Assembly (NCBI RefSeq): GCF_018613065.1
Contig: NZ_JAGGQW010000110.1
Coordinates: forward strand, 1-16,380
Direction: 5' to 3'
DNA: 16,380 nt
Source of the DNA: Bacillus sp. ISL-7
GTDB taxonomy: Bacteria > Bacillota > Bacilli > Bacillales_B > DSM-18226
Every line of letters begins with the position of its first letter. The first letter of the stretch is position 1. Both the position numbers and the translations under genes were made by a program. This document shows, in pieces, positions 8,508 through 16,097 of this stretch. The notes under the pieces are model-generated. The model did no database searches. It was given only the letters and a program-made list of their open reading frames with translations, and was not told the DNA's origin.

Positions 8508-9189
8508 CTGTTCTCATATTTAATATTTCTTGTAGTTTATCTTCAACCGCACGGCAGACCTTAGTGGCATCTTCTTCATTTTTTACGACGTCTGTCGTAT
8601 CCATATCAATCACTAATACTTCACTTGCTGCATACTGATTCATGACCCACTCATCATAACCCTTCCAAACCTCGAAGTAGTATTCCTTCAGCTCAGGGTT
8701 TATTTCAAAGCTTCGACCGCGCGCCATAATCCGATCAATTACCGTATCGAACGAACCTTTAAGGTAAACCATTAAATCTGGCGCTTTCCTTGGAAGTTCA
8801 TTTAGTTCTTCAAGCATATTTTCAACTAAGTCTTCGTAAATTTTAAATTCCAAATCTGATATTCTGCCTAATGATTTATTTACATAAGCAAAATACCAAT
8901 CTTCATATATGGAACGGTCCTGAATGGTGTAAACAGGCTCTCTCCAACTGACGCACTCCTTAACCGTTTTAAAGCGTTTATTTAAGAAGAATAATTGAAG
9001 AAGGAAAGGAATCCTTCTTGCATCTAACTCTTCAGGTGTCAGTTCGTAATAGAGCGGTAGAATCGGATTGTCATCCACCGATTCATAAAACACTTTACTA
9101 TCTATTCCTCTATTTTGAAAGTGTGCATTCAATGTGTCTGCAACACTTGTTTTTCCAAGACCTATCATACCACCAATTACGATACTCAC
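8494..9189 (-). CDS. dck: deoxyadenosine/deoxycytidine kinase-type deoxynucleoside kinase
   Basis: The product is a deoxynucleoside kinase that salvages deoxynucleosides to 5'-monophosphates with ATP. It occupies the position of B. subtilis dck (between tRNA-Ser and dgk, minus strand). The P-loop GGMIGLGKTS is at the N-terminus, the substrate-site segment FYESVDDNP follows, DRSIYED carries the conserved DRS, and the lid region contains RIMARGRSFE. Several of these (FYESVDDNP, LPLYYE, QDRSIYED) resemble the Lactobacillus deoxyadenosine/deoxyguanosine kinase more than B. subtilis Dck as I remember it, so specificity is uncertain. I place the start at GTG 9189 (231 aa), because AGGGGA directly abuts the in-frame ATG at 9195 but is 6 bases from this GTG. 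It lies 15 bases after dgk and is cotranscribed with it. Confidence 0.88.
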   Translation of the reverse strand: MSIVIGGMIGLGKTSVADTLNAHFQNRGIDSKVFYESVDDNPILPLYYELTPEELDARRIPFLLQLFFLNKRFKTVKECVSWREPVYTIQDRSIYEDWYFAYVNKSLGRISDLEFKIYEDLVENMLEELNELPRKAPDLMVYLKGSFDTVIDRIMARGRSFEINPELKEYYFEVWKGYDEWVMNQYAASEVLVIDMDTTDVVKNEEDATKVCRAVEDKLQEILNMRTAHIG

Positions 9190-9201
9190 TAACATTCCCC
9201 T
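9187..9201 (-). promoter_or_regulatory. dck ribosome binding site and probable GTG start
   Basis: On the minus strand AGGGGA (9201-9196) is directly followed by ATG (9195-9193), then TTA, then GTG (9189-9187). The ATG has zero spacing, while the GTG has 6 bases, the usual distance. The GTG is therefore preferred. Confidence 0.65.
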
Positions 9202-9204
9202 GTT

Positions 9205-9852
9205 CTATAGTGTTTTAGTCCAGCTGCTTTTTTTTAATGCTAATGATAACTGACCAATAATATGGTTTAAATCATGTTCATTTTTTACAAAATCCAATTC
9301 ATCTCCACTGAAACGAAGAACTGGTATTTCAGGATGTTCTTTTTCAAAGATCATCATTGTTTCTTCATAATCAAGCGATAACTGCTCTAAATATAAGGGG
9401 CTGATATTTTTTTCGACTTCACGCCCTCTTACTTTGATGCGTTTTAAAAGCGTGTCTAGGCTTGCATTCAGATAAATAATCACGTTAGGCTTCGGCATAT
9501 CCTCGGTAAGGATTTGATAAATTTTATAGTATTTTTGATACTCGTTCCTGCTTAATGAACGCTTAGCAAAAATTAAATTCTTGAAGATATGATAATCCGC
9601 TACGACGGATTGCTTTTGGCTTAAGAAATGGGTATTGATATCCCCTAATTGCTTAAAGCGATTGCAGAGGAAAAACATTTCCGTTTGAAAACTCCACTCC
9701 TCAATATTTTCATAGAATTTCCCTAGAAATGGATTTTCATCAACAATCTCTTTTAGTAATGCAAATTCGAATTGCGCTGAAATGGCTTTAGCGAGAGATG
9801 TTTTGCCAACACCTATCGGCCCTTCAACGGTAATAAAAGGTGTATCCCCCAT
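9205..9852 (-). CDS. dgk: deoxyguanosine kinase
   Basis: This enzyme phosphorylates deoxyguanosine for purine deoxynucleoside salvage. The 215-aa product is close to B. subtilis Dgk (about 207 aa) along its length: the P-loop EGPIGVGKTS at about residues 9-18, EIVDENPFL, EEWSFQTEMFFLCNRFKQL, the region VVADYHIFKN (DYH in place of the DRS of dck-type kinases), and the lid RIKVRGREVEK. Start choice is clear: ATG preceded by AAGGAGGA with 6-base spacing. It is the first gene of a two-gene minus-strand unit with dck. I found no convincing promoter in the approximately 150 bp upstream. Confidence 0.95.
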   Translation of the reverse strand: MGDTPFITVEGPIGVGKTSLAKAISAQFEFALLKEIVDENPFLGKFYENIEEWSFQTEMFFLCNRFKQLGDINTHFLSQKQSVVADYHIFKNLIFAKRSLSRNEYQKYYKIYQILTEDMPKPNVIIYLNASLDTLLKRIKVRGREVEKNISPLYLEQLSLDYEETMMIFEKEHPEIPVLRFSGDELDFVKNEHDLNHIIGQLSLALKKSSWTKTL

Positions 9853-10006
9853 TGCAAGTCCTCCTTCTCCAACTGCCTACACTCTATGTTTCACCAGATA
9901 AACTGGTTATTTAGTACCGTAAAACAGGCAAAGACTATTTTATCATAATCTCACTCAGGAAGGGATAAGGAATATTTAGAAGTAATCCGTTTTATGTCGA
10001 ATATAT

Positions 10007-10036
10007 GAAAAAACTGCCGAATAGGGGCAGTTTTTG
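10007..10036 (-). terminator. yaaH terminator
   Basis: On the minus strand AAAAACTGCC pairs with GGCAGTTTTT around a short loop and runs into a U-tract. It starts about 15 bases after the yaaH stop codon. The stem is near-symmetric, so it could also work on the plus strand. Confidence 0.88.
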
Positions 10037-10050
10037 TAGAATAAAAATAG

Positions 10051-11337
10051 TTAAGTCCCACGTTTGGTGACATTGAAATTGTCCACGATCAACAGCCAGT
10101 TTTGCGGGAAAGCTAGCCCAAGCTTCCAATAACTCATTCCCCTAATATTTAACTCTTTAATTAAGTCAAACTTTGCCTGGATCGAGCGGGCATCCTCGAA
10201 CCAAACCTCATGCTGCTTCCCGGCATCGGTATATCTAAAAAATGGGGCCTGGGCTTTGGTGTCATATTGTATCGGGACATTGTGGCTTGCGGCCAGCTGT
10301 ATCGCCTGCTGTGGGCTCACTGCCTTCGCCACTGACCCCGGCACGAATGGCAGTGTCCAATCATAGCCATACAGGTTCTGTCCCATCATAATTTTATTTG
10401 CTGGAATATCAGTTATCGCATACTCCAATACTCTTCTTACTTGATCAATTGGCGAAACAGCCATCGCAGGGCCGCCGCTATAACCCCATTCATAGGTCAT
10501 AATGACGACAAAGTCAGCGATTTCGCCGTGTGCCTTATAATCATGCCCTTCATACCATTTTCCTTTTTGGGTTGCACTAGTCTTTGGGGCAAGGGCGGTT
10601 GACATGAGCCAGCCTTGACGTGAGAATCTTTGTTTTGCTTTTCGTAAAAAGCGATTATAGGCCTCGCGATCAGCAGGGCGTAAAAACTCAAAGTCAAAGT
10701 GAATATCACGGAAGCCATACTTATTGGCAGTGGTGACAATATTGTTAAGAAATTTATCTTGAATGGCTGTATCATTCAAAAGAATCCGACCGAGTTCATC
10801 GCTAAACTGGTCATTTTCTTGATTGTTAATAACCATCATTAAGACATTGCGATTGGCTTTAGCGATGGCAGGAAAGTTATTAAGTAATGGTTCTTTCAAG
10901 GTACCATCGCGCCGTGCTTGAAAGCTAAAGGGGGCTAAATACGTAAGATAAGGTGCGGCCTCACGGGCACTGGATTCTAGGACAGGGGCTACAGTGGTGC
11001 CGCGCGGTTCAACGTACGCGTTAAACTCTGCGTTTCTTTTTTTACCTTGAGGTATATAGAGACGGAAGCCTACATTAAGTGGTTGATTTACATTAATCCG
11101 ATTGATGGTGGCCAGCTCCTGATAAGGGACGCCAACCTTTCTTGATATAGAGAATAAGGAATCACCTGGCTGCACGAAGTAAAAGTGACCGATGATTGGA
11201 ATGACAAGCGACTGTCCGATAACTAGATTGTTTGGATTGGGTAAATCATTTGCCTCAACGATATCTTGAACAGTTGTATGATAAGTCCTAGCGATTGTAG
11301 TTAAGGATTCATTACTTTTTATCACATGGATTTGCAT
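10051..11337 (-). CDS. yaaH: spore cortex-lytic N-acetylglucosaminidase with two LysM domains
   Basis: This is the YaaH/SleL type of spore enzyme, which cuts cortex peptidoglycan fragments during germination. The 428-aa product (B. subtilis YaaH about 427) has two N-terminal LysM domains at about 2-47 and 52-96 (the second with YFVQPGDSLFSIS), which bind peptidoglycan or spore layers, and a C-terminal GH18 domain. The GH18 signature DIHFDFE places the catalytic acid at Glu217, with Asp211 and Asp215 before it. There is no signal peptide, as expected for a protein deposited from the mother cell. The ATG start follows AAGGAGGT with 6-base spacing. A SigE-like promoter lies upstream. The gene is divergent from tadA. 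Confidence 0.95.
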   Translation of the reverse strand: MQIHVIKSNESLTTIARTYHTTVQDIVEANDLPNPNNLVIGQSLVIPIIGHFYFVQPGDSLFSISRKVGVPYQELATINRINVNQPLNVGFRLYIPQGKKRNAEFNAYVEPRGTTVAPVLESSAREAAPYLTYLAPFSFQARRDGTLKEPLLNNFPAIAKANRNVLMMVINNQENDQFSDELGRILLNDTAIQDKFLNNIVTTANKYGFRDIHFDFEFLRPADREAYNRFLRKAKQRFSRQGWLMSTALAPKTSATQKGKWYEGHDYKAHGEIADFVVIMTYEWGYSGGPAMAVSPIDQVRRVLEYAITDIPANKIMMGQNLYGYDWTLPFVPGSVAKAVSPQQAIQLAASHNVPIQYDTKAQAPFFRYTDAGKQHEVWFEDARSIQAKFDLIKELNIRGMSYWKLGLAFPQNWLLIVDNFNVTKRGT

Positions 11338-11371
11338 CCTAATACCTCCTTGGCAAATATGCGTTGCAACT

Positions 11372-11400
11372 ATTTTATGAGGGAGGGAGCGGATAAATGA
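11372..11400 (-). promoter_or_regulatory. SigE-like promoter of yaaH
   Basis: On the minus strand TCATTTA (11400-11394), 14 bp, then CATAAAAT (11379-11372) resembles the mother-cell SigE pattern, and yaaH is SigE-dependent in B. subtilis. The predicted start is about 20 bases before the AAGGAGGT site. It overlaps the candidate tadA promoter on the other strand. Confidence 0.5.
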
Positions 11401-11406
11401 TATAAT
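11398..11406 (+). promoter_or_regulatory. candidate tadA promoter (extended -10)
   Basis: TGATATAAT at 11398-11406 fits the extended -10 form TGNTATAAT. No good -35 lies 17 bp upstream. A second TATAAT at 11519-11524 has a poor -35. Between them and tadA is a perfect GGTCAT/ATGACC hairpin (11525-11544) of unknown role. Confidence 0.4.
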
Positions 11407-11576
11407 GCTGATAAATTATATCTGTACTAGGGTGCATCCTTGCCTTTAAGACATTCTCTATCATCGTTAAGGCGTACTGATAGGTCAATAATTTTATGTA
11501 AATCGGCCTGCCATAAATTATAATGGTCATTAATAAAGATGACCGGCAATTTTTTACCGTTAAATTGAATTTTTAA

Positions 11577-12110
<534 letters not shown>

Positions 12111-12113
12111 TGA

Positions 12114-12142
12114 TTGCTTTTTTACGAGAATATTTGTATACT
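12114..12142 (+). promoter_or_regulatory. scr (SRP RNA) promoter
   Basis: TTGCTT (12114-12119), a 17-bp spacer and TATACT (12137-12142) form a good SigA promoter. The predicted start near 12149 coincides with the first base of a GCGTC/GACGC hairpin (12149-12163) in the RNA leader. Confidence 0.75.
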
Positions 12143-12169
12143 AAGAAAGCGTCATAGAGACGCACTAAA

Positions 12170-12453
12170 CTTTGGTATCAACTTTGCCGTGCTAGGTGGG
12201 GAGGTAGCGGTGCCCTGTACCCGCAATCCGCTCTAGCGGGACTGAATTCCTTCCCGAGGCTAACGACCTGTAGGGTCTGCCTTAAGTAAGTGGTGTTGAC
12301 GCCCGGGTCCTGCGCAATGGGAATCCATGAACCATGTCAGGTCCGGAAGGAAGCAGCATTAAGTGGACGCTCCCATGTGCCGCAGGGTTGCCTGGGCCGA
12401 GCTAACTGCTTAAGTAACGCTTATGGGCGTTAGTCGACGGAAGGTGCACGGCT
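12170..12453 (+). ncRNA. scr: large signal recognition particle RNA (scRNA)
   Basis: This is the long SRP RNA of Bacillus, about 270-280 nt with an Alu-like domain, the scaffold that binds Ffh for membrane targeting. The 5' GCCGTGC (12186-12192) pairs with the 3' GCACGGC (12446-12452). The segment from GCCGTGCTAGGTGGGGAGGT, the GTCTGCCTTAAGTAAGTGGTG stretch, and the Ffh-binding hairpin with AGGTCCGGAAGGAAGCAGC (near 12340-12358) all match B. subtilis scRNA. Mature ends are estimates, since the precursor is trimmed by RNase III. It lies between tadA and dnaX as in B. subtilis. Confidence 0.96.
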
Positions 12454-12470
12454 GTTATATTACATAAATT

Positions 12471-12501
12471 AACTCATCTCAGAATTGGGATGAGTTTTTT
12501 T
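12471..12501 (+). terminator. scr terminator
   Basis: AACTCATCTC (12471-12480) pairs with GGGATGAGTT (12487-12496, one wobble) around a 6-nt loop and is followed by a run of T. It probably also ends tadA read-through transcripts. Confidence 0.9.
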
Positions 12502-12522
12502 GTACATTCAACTAGATTCATT

Positions 12523-12552
12523 TTGTAAAAACCAAAATGGTTAAGGTATAAT
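12523..12552 (+). promoter_or_regulatory. dnaX promoter with overlapping inverted repeat
   Basis: TTGTAA (12523-12528), an 18-bp spacer and a perfect TATAAT (12547-12552) precede dnaX by 45 bases. A perfect inverted repeat, CATTTTG (12519-12525) with CAAAATG (12533-12539), covers the -35 and part of the spacer. Confidence 0.65.
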
Positions 12553-12596
12553 AAGAAAAGTAGAAAGATGAAAAATTTGAAGGGGGCGATTGTCAA

Positions 12597-14285
12597 TTGG
12601 CTTATCAGGCTTTATACCGTGTTTGGCGGCCTCAAACATTTATTGATGTAGTAGGACAAGAACATGTAACCAAGACATTGCAAAACGCCCTGCTTCAACA
12701 AAAGATCTCTCATGCATATCTTTTTTCAGGACCGAGAGGAACAGGGAAAACAAGTGCGGCTAAAATATTAGCAAAGGCGATAAATTGTGAACGTTCGCCG
12801 GTTTCAGAGCCATGTAACGAGTGTGCTGCCTGTCTCGGAATCACCAATGGGACAATATCGGATGTGCTGGAATTTGACGCTGCTTCGAACTCACGGGTGG
12901 AGGAAATGCGTGATGTTCTTGATAAGGTCAAATTTGCACCTACTTCGGTTAATTATAAGGTCTATATTATTGATGAAGTACATATGCTATCCATTAGCGC
13001 ATTCAATGCATTGTTAAAAACATTAGAAGAACCGCCAAAGCATGTGATCTTTATTTTAGCAACGACAGAACCTCATAAAATCCCCTTAACTATTATTTCA
13101 AGATGTCAGCGCTTTGACTTTAGAAGAATTACAGCTGGAGCAATCGTCAAACGGATGAAATTAATCGTTGAGGAAACTGGAGTCAATTGTGATGAGCAAG
13201 CCCTGCAATTAATTGCCCGGGCAGCAGATGGCGGGATGCGTGATGCGCTCAGTTTATTAGATCAGGCCATATCGTATAGCCAGGACCAGGTATCAATTGA
13301 GGATGCCTTAACGGTAACCGGATCAGTATCGCAGGGATTTTTGAATAAGCTTGCCTTAGCATTCAGGGAAAAAGATGTTGCGAGCGGGTTAGAAGCACTG
13401 GATGAACTTTTATTTCATGGAAAAGACCCAATGCGCTTTATTGAGGATTTAATTTTATTTTATCGTGATATGCTGCTTTATAAAACAGCACCAAACCTTG
13501 AAGAATCCCTTGAAAGAGTGATGCTTGATGATGATTTTCGAATCATGGCTGAAACCATCTCAATGGAGCAGATTTATCAGCTCATCGATCTCTTGAATAA
13601 AACTCAACAAGAAATGCGCTGGACCAACCATCCAAGAATTTTCCTTGAAGTAGCGATCGTTAAGTTATGTCAAATGGAAGTTAAACACACAGAGCAAGCA
13701 AATCCAGCACAAATTGAACAATTAATAACAAGAATCGGCCAGCTTGAGACAGAACTGCAGCATTTAAAGGAAACTGGTGTGGCGGCAGTCCCGCAAGATA
13801 CCGCAACACAAGCGCAGAAGTCTGCGCCTAGGTCTTCTAAAAAGACATTTCAACCTGCAGTTGGAAAAATCAATGAAGTATTAAAGCAGGCAACGAAAAG
13901 CGATCTAAATGTCATCAAAACCAATTGGGGCGAATTGCGGGCAAGTCTTTTAAAATCACAAGCCGCCCTGTTAAACGATGCAGAGCCAATTGCAGCGTCC
14001 TCAACTGCTTTTATTATAAAATTCAAGCATGAGATGATTTGTCAAATGGCAATGAATCGTGCGGATTTTCTTGATGCTGTGATCGCCGCATTATATAAAT
14101 TAACCGGCAAAAGATTCATCCTTTTAGGTGTTCCTGAAGACCAGTGGCTGCCAATTCGCGAAAACTTTTTGAATAGTCATGATGGTGCTGAAGGAGAAAC
14201 CAGCGAAGCACCTAAGGAAGAAGAACCACATATTGCCGAGGCGAAAAAAATATTTGGCGAAGAATTTGTGGAAATTATTGATTAA
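12597..14285 (+). CDS. dnaX: DNA polymerase III subunit tau (clamp loader ATPase)
   Basis: DnaX is the ATPase of the clamp loader that places the beta clamp on DNA and ties the polymerases to the helicase. The 562-aa product (B. subtilis about 563) has Walker A GPRGTGKT (45-52), a zinc module with Cys64, Cys73, Cys76 and Cys79, Walker B DEVH (126-129) and the SRC arginine finger (Arg169). The C-terminal tau region follows, after a low-complexity linker at about 395-425. The start is TTG at 12597, giving the conserved N-terminus AYQALYRVWRPQ, with AGGGGG about 10 bases upstream. No ATG is available in frame nearby. Palindromic element B begins 14 bases after the stop, before yaaK. The genes after it appear cotranscribed. 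Confidence 0.97.
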   Translation: MAYQALYRVWRPQTFIDVVGQEHVTKTLQNALLQQKISHAYLFSGPRGTGKTSAAKILAKAINCERSPVSEPCNECAACLGITNGTISDVLEFDAASNSRVEEMRDVLDKVKFAPTSVNYKVYIIDEVHMLSISAFNALLKTLEEPPKHVIFILATTEPHKIPLTIISRCQRFDFRRITAGAIVKRMKLIVEETGVNCDEQALQLIARAADGGMRDALSLLDQAISYSQDQVSIEDALTVTGSVSQGFLNKLALAFREKDVASGLEALDELLFHGKDPMRFIEDLILFYRDMLLYKTAPNLEESLERVMLDDDFRIMAETISMEQIYQLIDLLNKTQQEMRWTNHPRIFLEVAIVKLCQMEVKHTEQANPAQIEQLITRIGQLETELQHLKETGVAAVPQDTATQAQKSAPRSSKKTFQPAVGKINEVLKQATKSDLNVIKTNWGELRASLLKSQAALLNDAEPIAASSTAFIIKFKHEMICQMAMNRADFLDAVIAALYKLTGKRFILLGVPEDQWLPIRENFLNSHDGAEGETSEAPKEEEPHIAEAKKIFGEEFVEIID

Positions 14286-14299
14286 TAACTAACTAATTG

Positions 14300-14481
14300 G
14301 CTGTGTTAAGCTAATTGTTGATTTTGCACACTCTGTTGATTGGAGCGGAAGGCGCGAGACTCCTGCGGGAGTACGGGGCTGGGGGAGACCCCACAGGCGA
14401 GTATCGCCGAGGAGACTCCCCGGACCGCCCGCGGAAAGCGAAGCGCTTGGAGCGGAAATCAACAGACCTGTTTAACACAGC
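14300..14481 (+). repeat. palindromic dispersed element, copy B (between dnaX and yaaK)
   Basis: This 182-bp copy lies in the same orientation as copy A (8010-8190). Its ends are inverted: GCTGTGTTAA at 14300 and TTTAACACAGC ending at 14481, with GTTGATTT/AAATCAAC just inside. Arms AGGCGC (14350-14355) and GCGCTT (14443-14448), and the hairpin GGCGA-GTA-TCGCC (14396-14408), replace different but equally paired bases in copy A. It ends 13 bases before the yaaK ribosome binding site and has no terminator T-tract, so it is probably carried within the dnaX-yaaK-recR transcript. Confidence 0.9.
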
Positions 14482-14494
14482 TAAATAATTAAAT

Positions 14495-14511
14495 GGAGGT
14501 AGATGGTAATG
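14495..14511 (+). promoter_or_regulatory. yaaK ribosome binding site and start choice
   Basis: GGAGGT (14495-14500) is only 2 bases from ATG 14503, 8 bases from ATG 14509 and 11 bases from ATG 14512. The 14509 start has the best spacing and gives 107 aa, the B. subtilis length. Starting at 14512 would give the B. subtilis-like N-terminus MRGG. Confidence 0.65.
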
Positions 14512-14832
14512 ATGCGTGGTGGCGGAATGGGAAATATGCAAAATATGATGAAACAAATGCAAAAGATGCAAAAGGAAATGGCGAAAGCACAAGAAGAATT
14601 AGGTGAAAAGAAGATTGAAGGATCTGCTGGCGGTGGAATGGTCACAGTAGTGGTAACCGGTCATAAGGAAGTTGTCGATGTAATTATCAAACCAGAGGCA
14701 GTCGATCCGGATGATATCGAAATGCTTCAAGACCTTGTTTTAGCTGCAACAAATGATGCTCTTAAAAAGGTAGAAGAGTTAACAAACAGTACGATGGGGC
14801 AATTTACAAAAGGAATGAACCTTCCTTTTTAG
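14509..14832 (+). CDS. yaaK: YbaB/EbfC family nucleoid-associated protein
   Basis: Small dimeric DNA-binding protein of the YbaB/EbfC family, almost always encoded between dnaX and recR. Its exact role is not settled. The 107-aa product begins with a Met/Gly/Gln-rich helix ([20 protein letters not shown]) and continues with [16 protein letters not shown], a beta-sheet core, and the conserved ending [12 protein letters not shown]. An in-frame ATG at 14503 exists, but it is too close to the ribosome binding site. Its stop codon is 17 bases before recR. Palindromic element B immediately upstream separates it from dnaX. Confidence 0.94.
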   Translation: MMRGGGMGNMQNMMKQMQKMQKEMAKAQEELGEKKIEGSAGGGMVTVVVTGHKEVVDVIIKPEAVDPDDIEMLQDLVLAATNDALKKVEELTNSTMGQFTKGMNLPF

Positions 14833-14849
14833 GAGTGGAATAGCAAAAG

Positions 14850-15446
14850 ATGCATTATCCTGAACCAATATCTAAGCTGATTGACAGCTTTATGAAGCTG
14901 CCAGGTATCGGCCCAAAAACGGCCGGTCGTCTGGCTTTTTTTGTCCTAAGTATGAAAGAGGATACGGTGCTTGATTTTGCAAAAGCACTAGTGAATGCCA
15001 AACGAAATCTAACCTATTGTTCTGTCTGTGGTCATATCACGGATCAGGATCCATGTTATATTTGTGAGGACCAACGCCGGGATAGAAGTATCATTTGTGT
15101 CGTCCAAGATCCTAAAGATGTGATAGCGATGGAAAAAATGAAGGAATTCAACGGTTTGTACCATGTTCTGCATGGGGCGATTTCCCCGATGGATGGGATA
15201 GGTCCTGAGGATATCAATATCCCTGACCTCTTAAAACGTCTTCAGGATGAAACAGTTACTGAAGTGATCCTAGCGACTAACCCTAATATCGAAGGGGAAG
15301 CAACCGCGATGTACATTTCACGTTTGTTAAGGCCATCAGGGATTAAAACGACAAGAATTGCGCATGGGCTTCCTGTTGGCGGGGACCTTGAATATGCGGA
15401 TGAGGTAACCTTATCGAAAGCGATTGAAGGCCGGAGAGAATTTTAA
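14850..15446 (+). CDS. recR: recombination mediator protein RecR
   Basis: RecR helps load RecA at gaps (with RecO and RecF) in recombinational repair. The 198-aa product is full length. It has a helix-hairpin-helix near residues 17-34 ([14 protein letters not shown]), a four-cysteine zinc finger (Cys57, Cys60, Cys69, Cys72) and a Toprim domain at about 80-175 with the conserved [12 protein letters not shown]. The C-terminus contains the usual [20 protein letters not shown] segment. The ATG start follows TAGGAGTGG, about 10 bases away, which overlaps the yaaK stop, so the genes are cotranscribed. yaaL follows 21 bases after the stop. Confidence 0.97.
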   Translation: MHYPEPISKLIDSFMKLPGIGPKTAGRLAFFVLSMKEDTVLDFAKALVNAKRNLTYCSVCGHITDQDPCYICEDQRRDRSIICVVQDPKDVIAMEKMKEFNGLYHVLHGAISPMDGIGPEDINIPDLLKRLQDETVTEVILATNPNIEGEATAMYISRLLRPSGIKTTRIAHGLPVGGDLEYADEVTLSKAIEGRREF

Positions 15447-15467
15447 AAAGACGCGGAGGAATCAGTC

Positions 15468-15686
15468 ATGTTTTTTCAGCGTAAAGGTCGGCTGCGTAAG
15501 GAGTATAATGAAAAGTTCTTAATGCAGTTGAATCGATATAAAGAACATTGGCAGCAAGAAAAGCTGCTGTTGGAAAAAAGTTTTGATCCTTCCGAAGAAG
15601 TGATTTGCCAAACAAAAATTGCTGAGGCAAAATATATCTTTCTATTAAAAGAAGCAAAGCAGCGGAATGTTACCTTAATGAGATAA
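15468..15686 (+). CDS. yaaL: YaaL family small protein (DUF2508)
   Basis: This 72-residue protein lies between recR and bofA, the position of B. subtilis yaaL. It matches that family (DUF2508) by size, position and its charged helical character. No function is known to me. It has no signal peptide or membrane segment. The sequence is mostly Lys, Glu, Gln and Leu, and is probably a helical hairpin. The ATG start has a strong GGAGGA 6 bases upstream. It is probably the last gene of the dnaX-yaaK-recR-yaaL unit, since an 87-base gap and a change of start signal precede bofA. No clear terminator is seen in that gap. Confidence 0.88.
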   Translation: MFFQRKGRLRKEYNEKFLMQLNRYKEHWQQEKLLLEKSFDPSEEVICQTKIAEAKYIFLLKEAKQRNVTLMR

Positions 15687-15721
15687 AAACTAAGCTATTT
15701 CCTTTTTTAGGTCTATCTTTA

Positions 15722-15741
15722 TCAACTTGTACATAAGTTGA
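15722..15741. promoter_or_regulatory. perfect inverted repeat upstream of bofA
   Basis: TCAACTT (15722-15728) and AAGTTGA (15735-15741) flank GTACAT. No T-run follows on either strand, so it is not a classical terminator. It could be an operator or part of the bofA promoter region: GTACATAAGTT contains a weak SigE-like -10. Role unknown. Confidence 0.45.
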
Positions 15742-15773
15742 AACAAAGTGACTTAAGAAGGGGGATAGCTTTT

Positions 15774-16037
15774 TTGGAACCAATTATCGTAATATCCATC
15801 CTCGGAGGGCTCGTACTTATCCTTTTATTTACGGGTGCTCCTTTCAAGCCCGCTCGATTGGTTGGACAGGCTGCTATTAAATTAGTCATTGGAGCGCTAT
15901 TTTTATTCTTCTTAAATGCTGCGGGTAACCGCTATGGAATTCATGTGCCGATTAATTTTGCTACATCGGCTATTTCAGGATTTTTAGGAATCCCGGGTCT
16001 AATCGCTTTAGCTGCTATTCAACATTGGGTACTCTAG
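15774..16037 (+). CDS. bofA: BofA, inhibitor of pro-SigK processing
   Basis: BofA is a membrane protein of the forespore outer membrane that, with SpoIVFA, holds the SpoIVFB protease inactive until the forespore signal arrives, delaying SigK activation. The 87-aa product has the exact B. subtilis length. It has two hydrophobic segments (about 3-22 and 35-51) and the conserved C-terminal part GIHVPINFATSAISGFLGIPG, followed by a hydrophobic end. The start is TTG at 15774, giving the conserved MEPI N-terminus, with AAGGGGG about 10 bases upstream. An earlier in-frame ATG at 15738 lies inside a palindrome and lacks a ribosome binding site. A terminator follows directly and then the next rRNA operon. 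Confidence 0.94.
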   Translation: MEPIIVISILGGLVLILLFTGAPFKPARLVGQAAIKLVIGALFLFFLNAAGNRYGIHVPINFATSAISGFLGIPGLIALAAIQHWVL

Positions 16038-16040
16038 TCC

Positions 16041-16074
16041 TAAAACCGCTGAAAAGAAGCGGTTTTTCTTTTTG
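16041..16074 (+). terminator. bofA terminator
   Basis: AAAACCGCT (16042-16050) pairs with AGCGGTTTT (16058-16066), followed by a T-rich tract. It separates bofA from the rRNA promoters. Confidence 0.9.
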
Positions 16075-16097
16075 AAAAACAAATTTATAAAAAGGTA

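Noticed and set aside
11354..11380. Second SigE-like pair for yaaH (TCATAA, 13 bp, CATATTTG on the minus strand)
   Set aside because: Its start site would fall inside the yaaH ribosome binding site, leaving no usable leader. The pair at 11372-11400 is better placed.
13830..13850. Possible frameshift site in dnaX (T AAA AAG) making a shorter gamma subunit
   Set aside because: The heptamer does not fit X XXY YYZ, because slipping by -1 would place TAA opposite the P-site tRNA. There is no convincing slippery site such as A AAA AAG in frame, nor a clear stimulatory element.
14311..14592. Minus-strand ORF of 93 codons over element B and the start of yaaK
   Set aside because: It is antisense to a palindromic repeat and to the Met-rich start of yaaK. 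The His-rich translation is the complement of ATG-rich codons.
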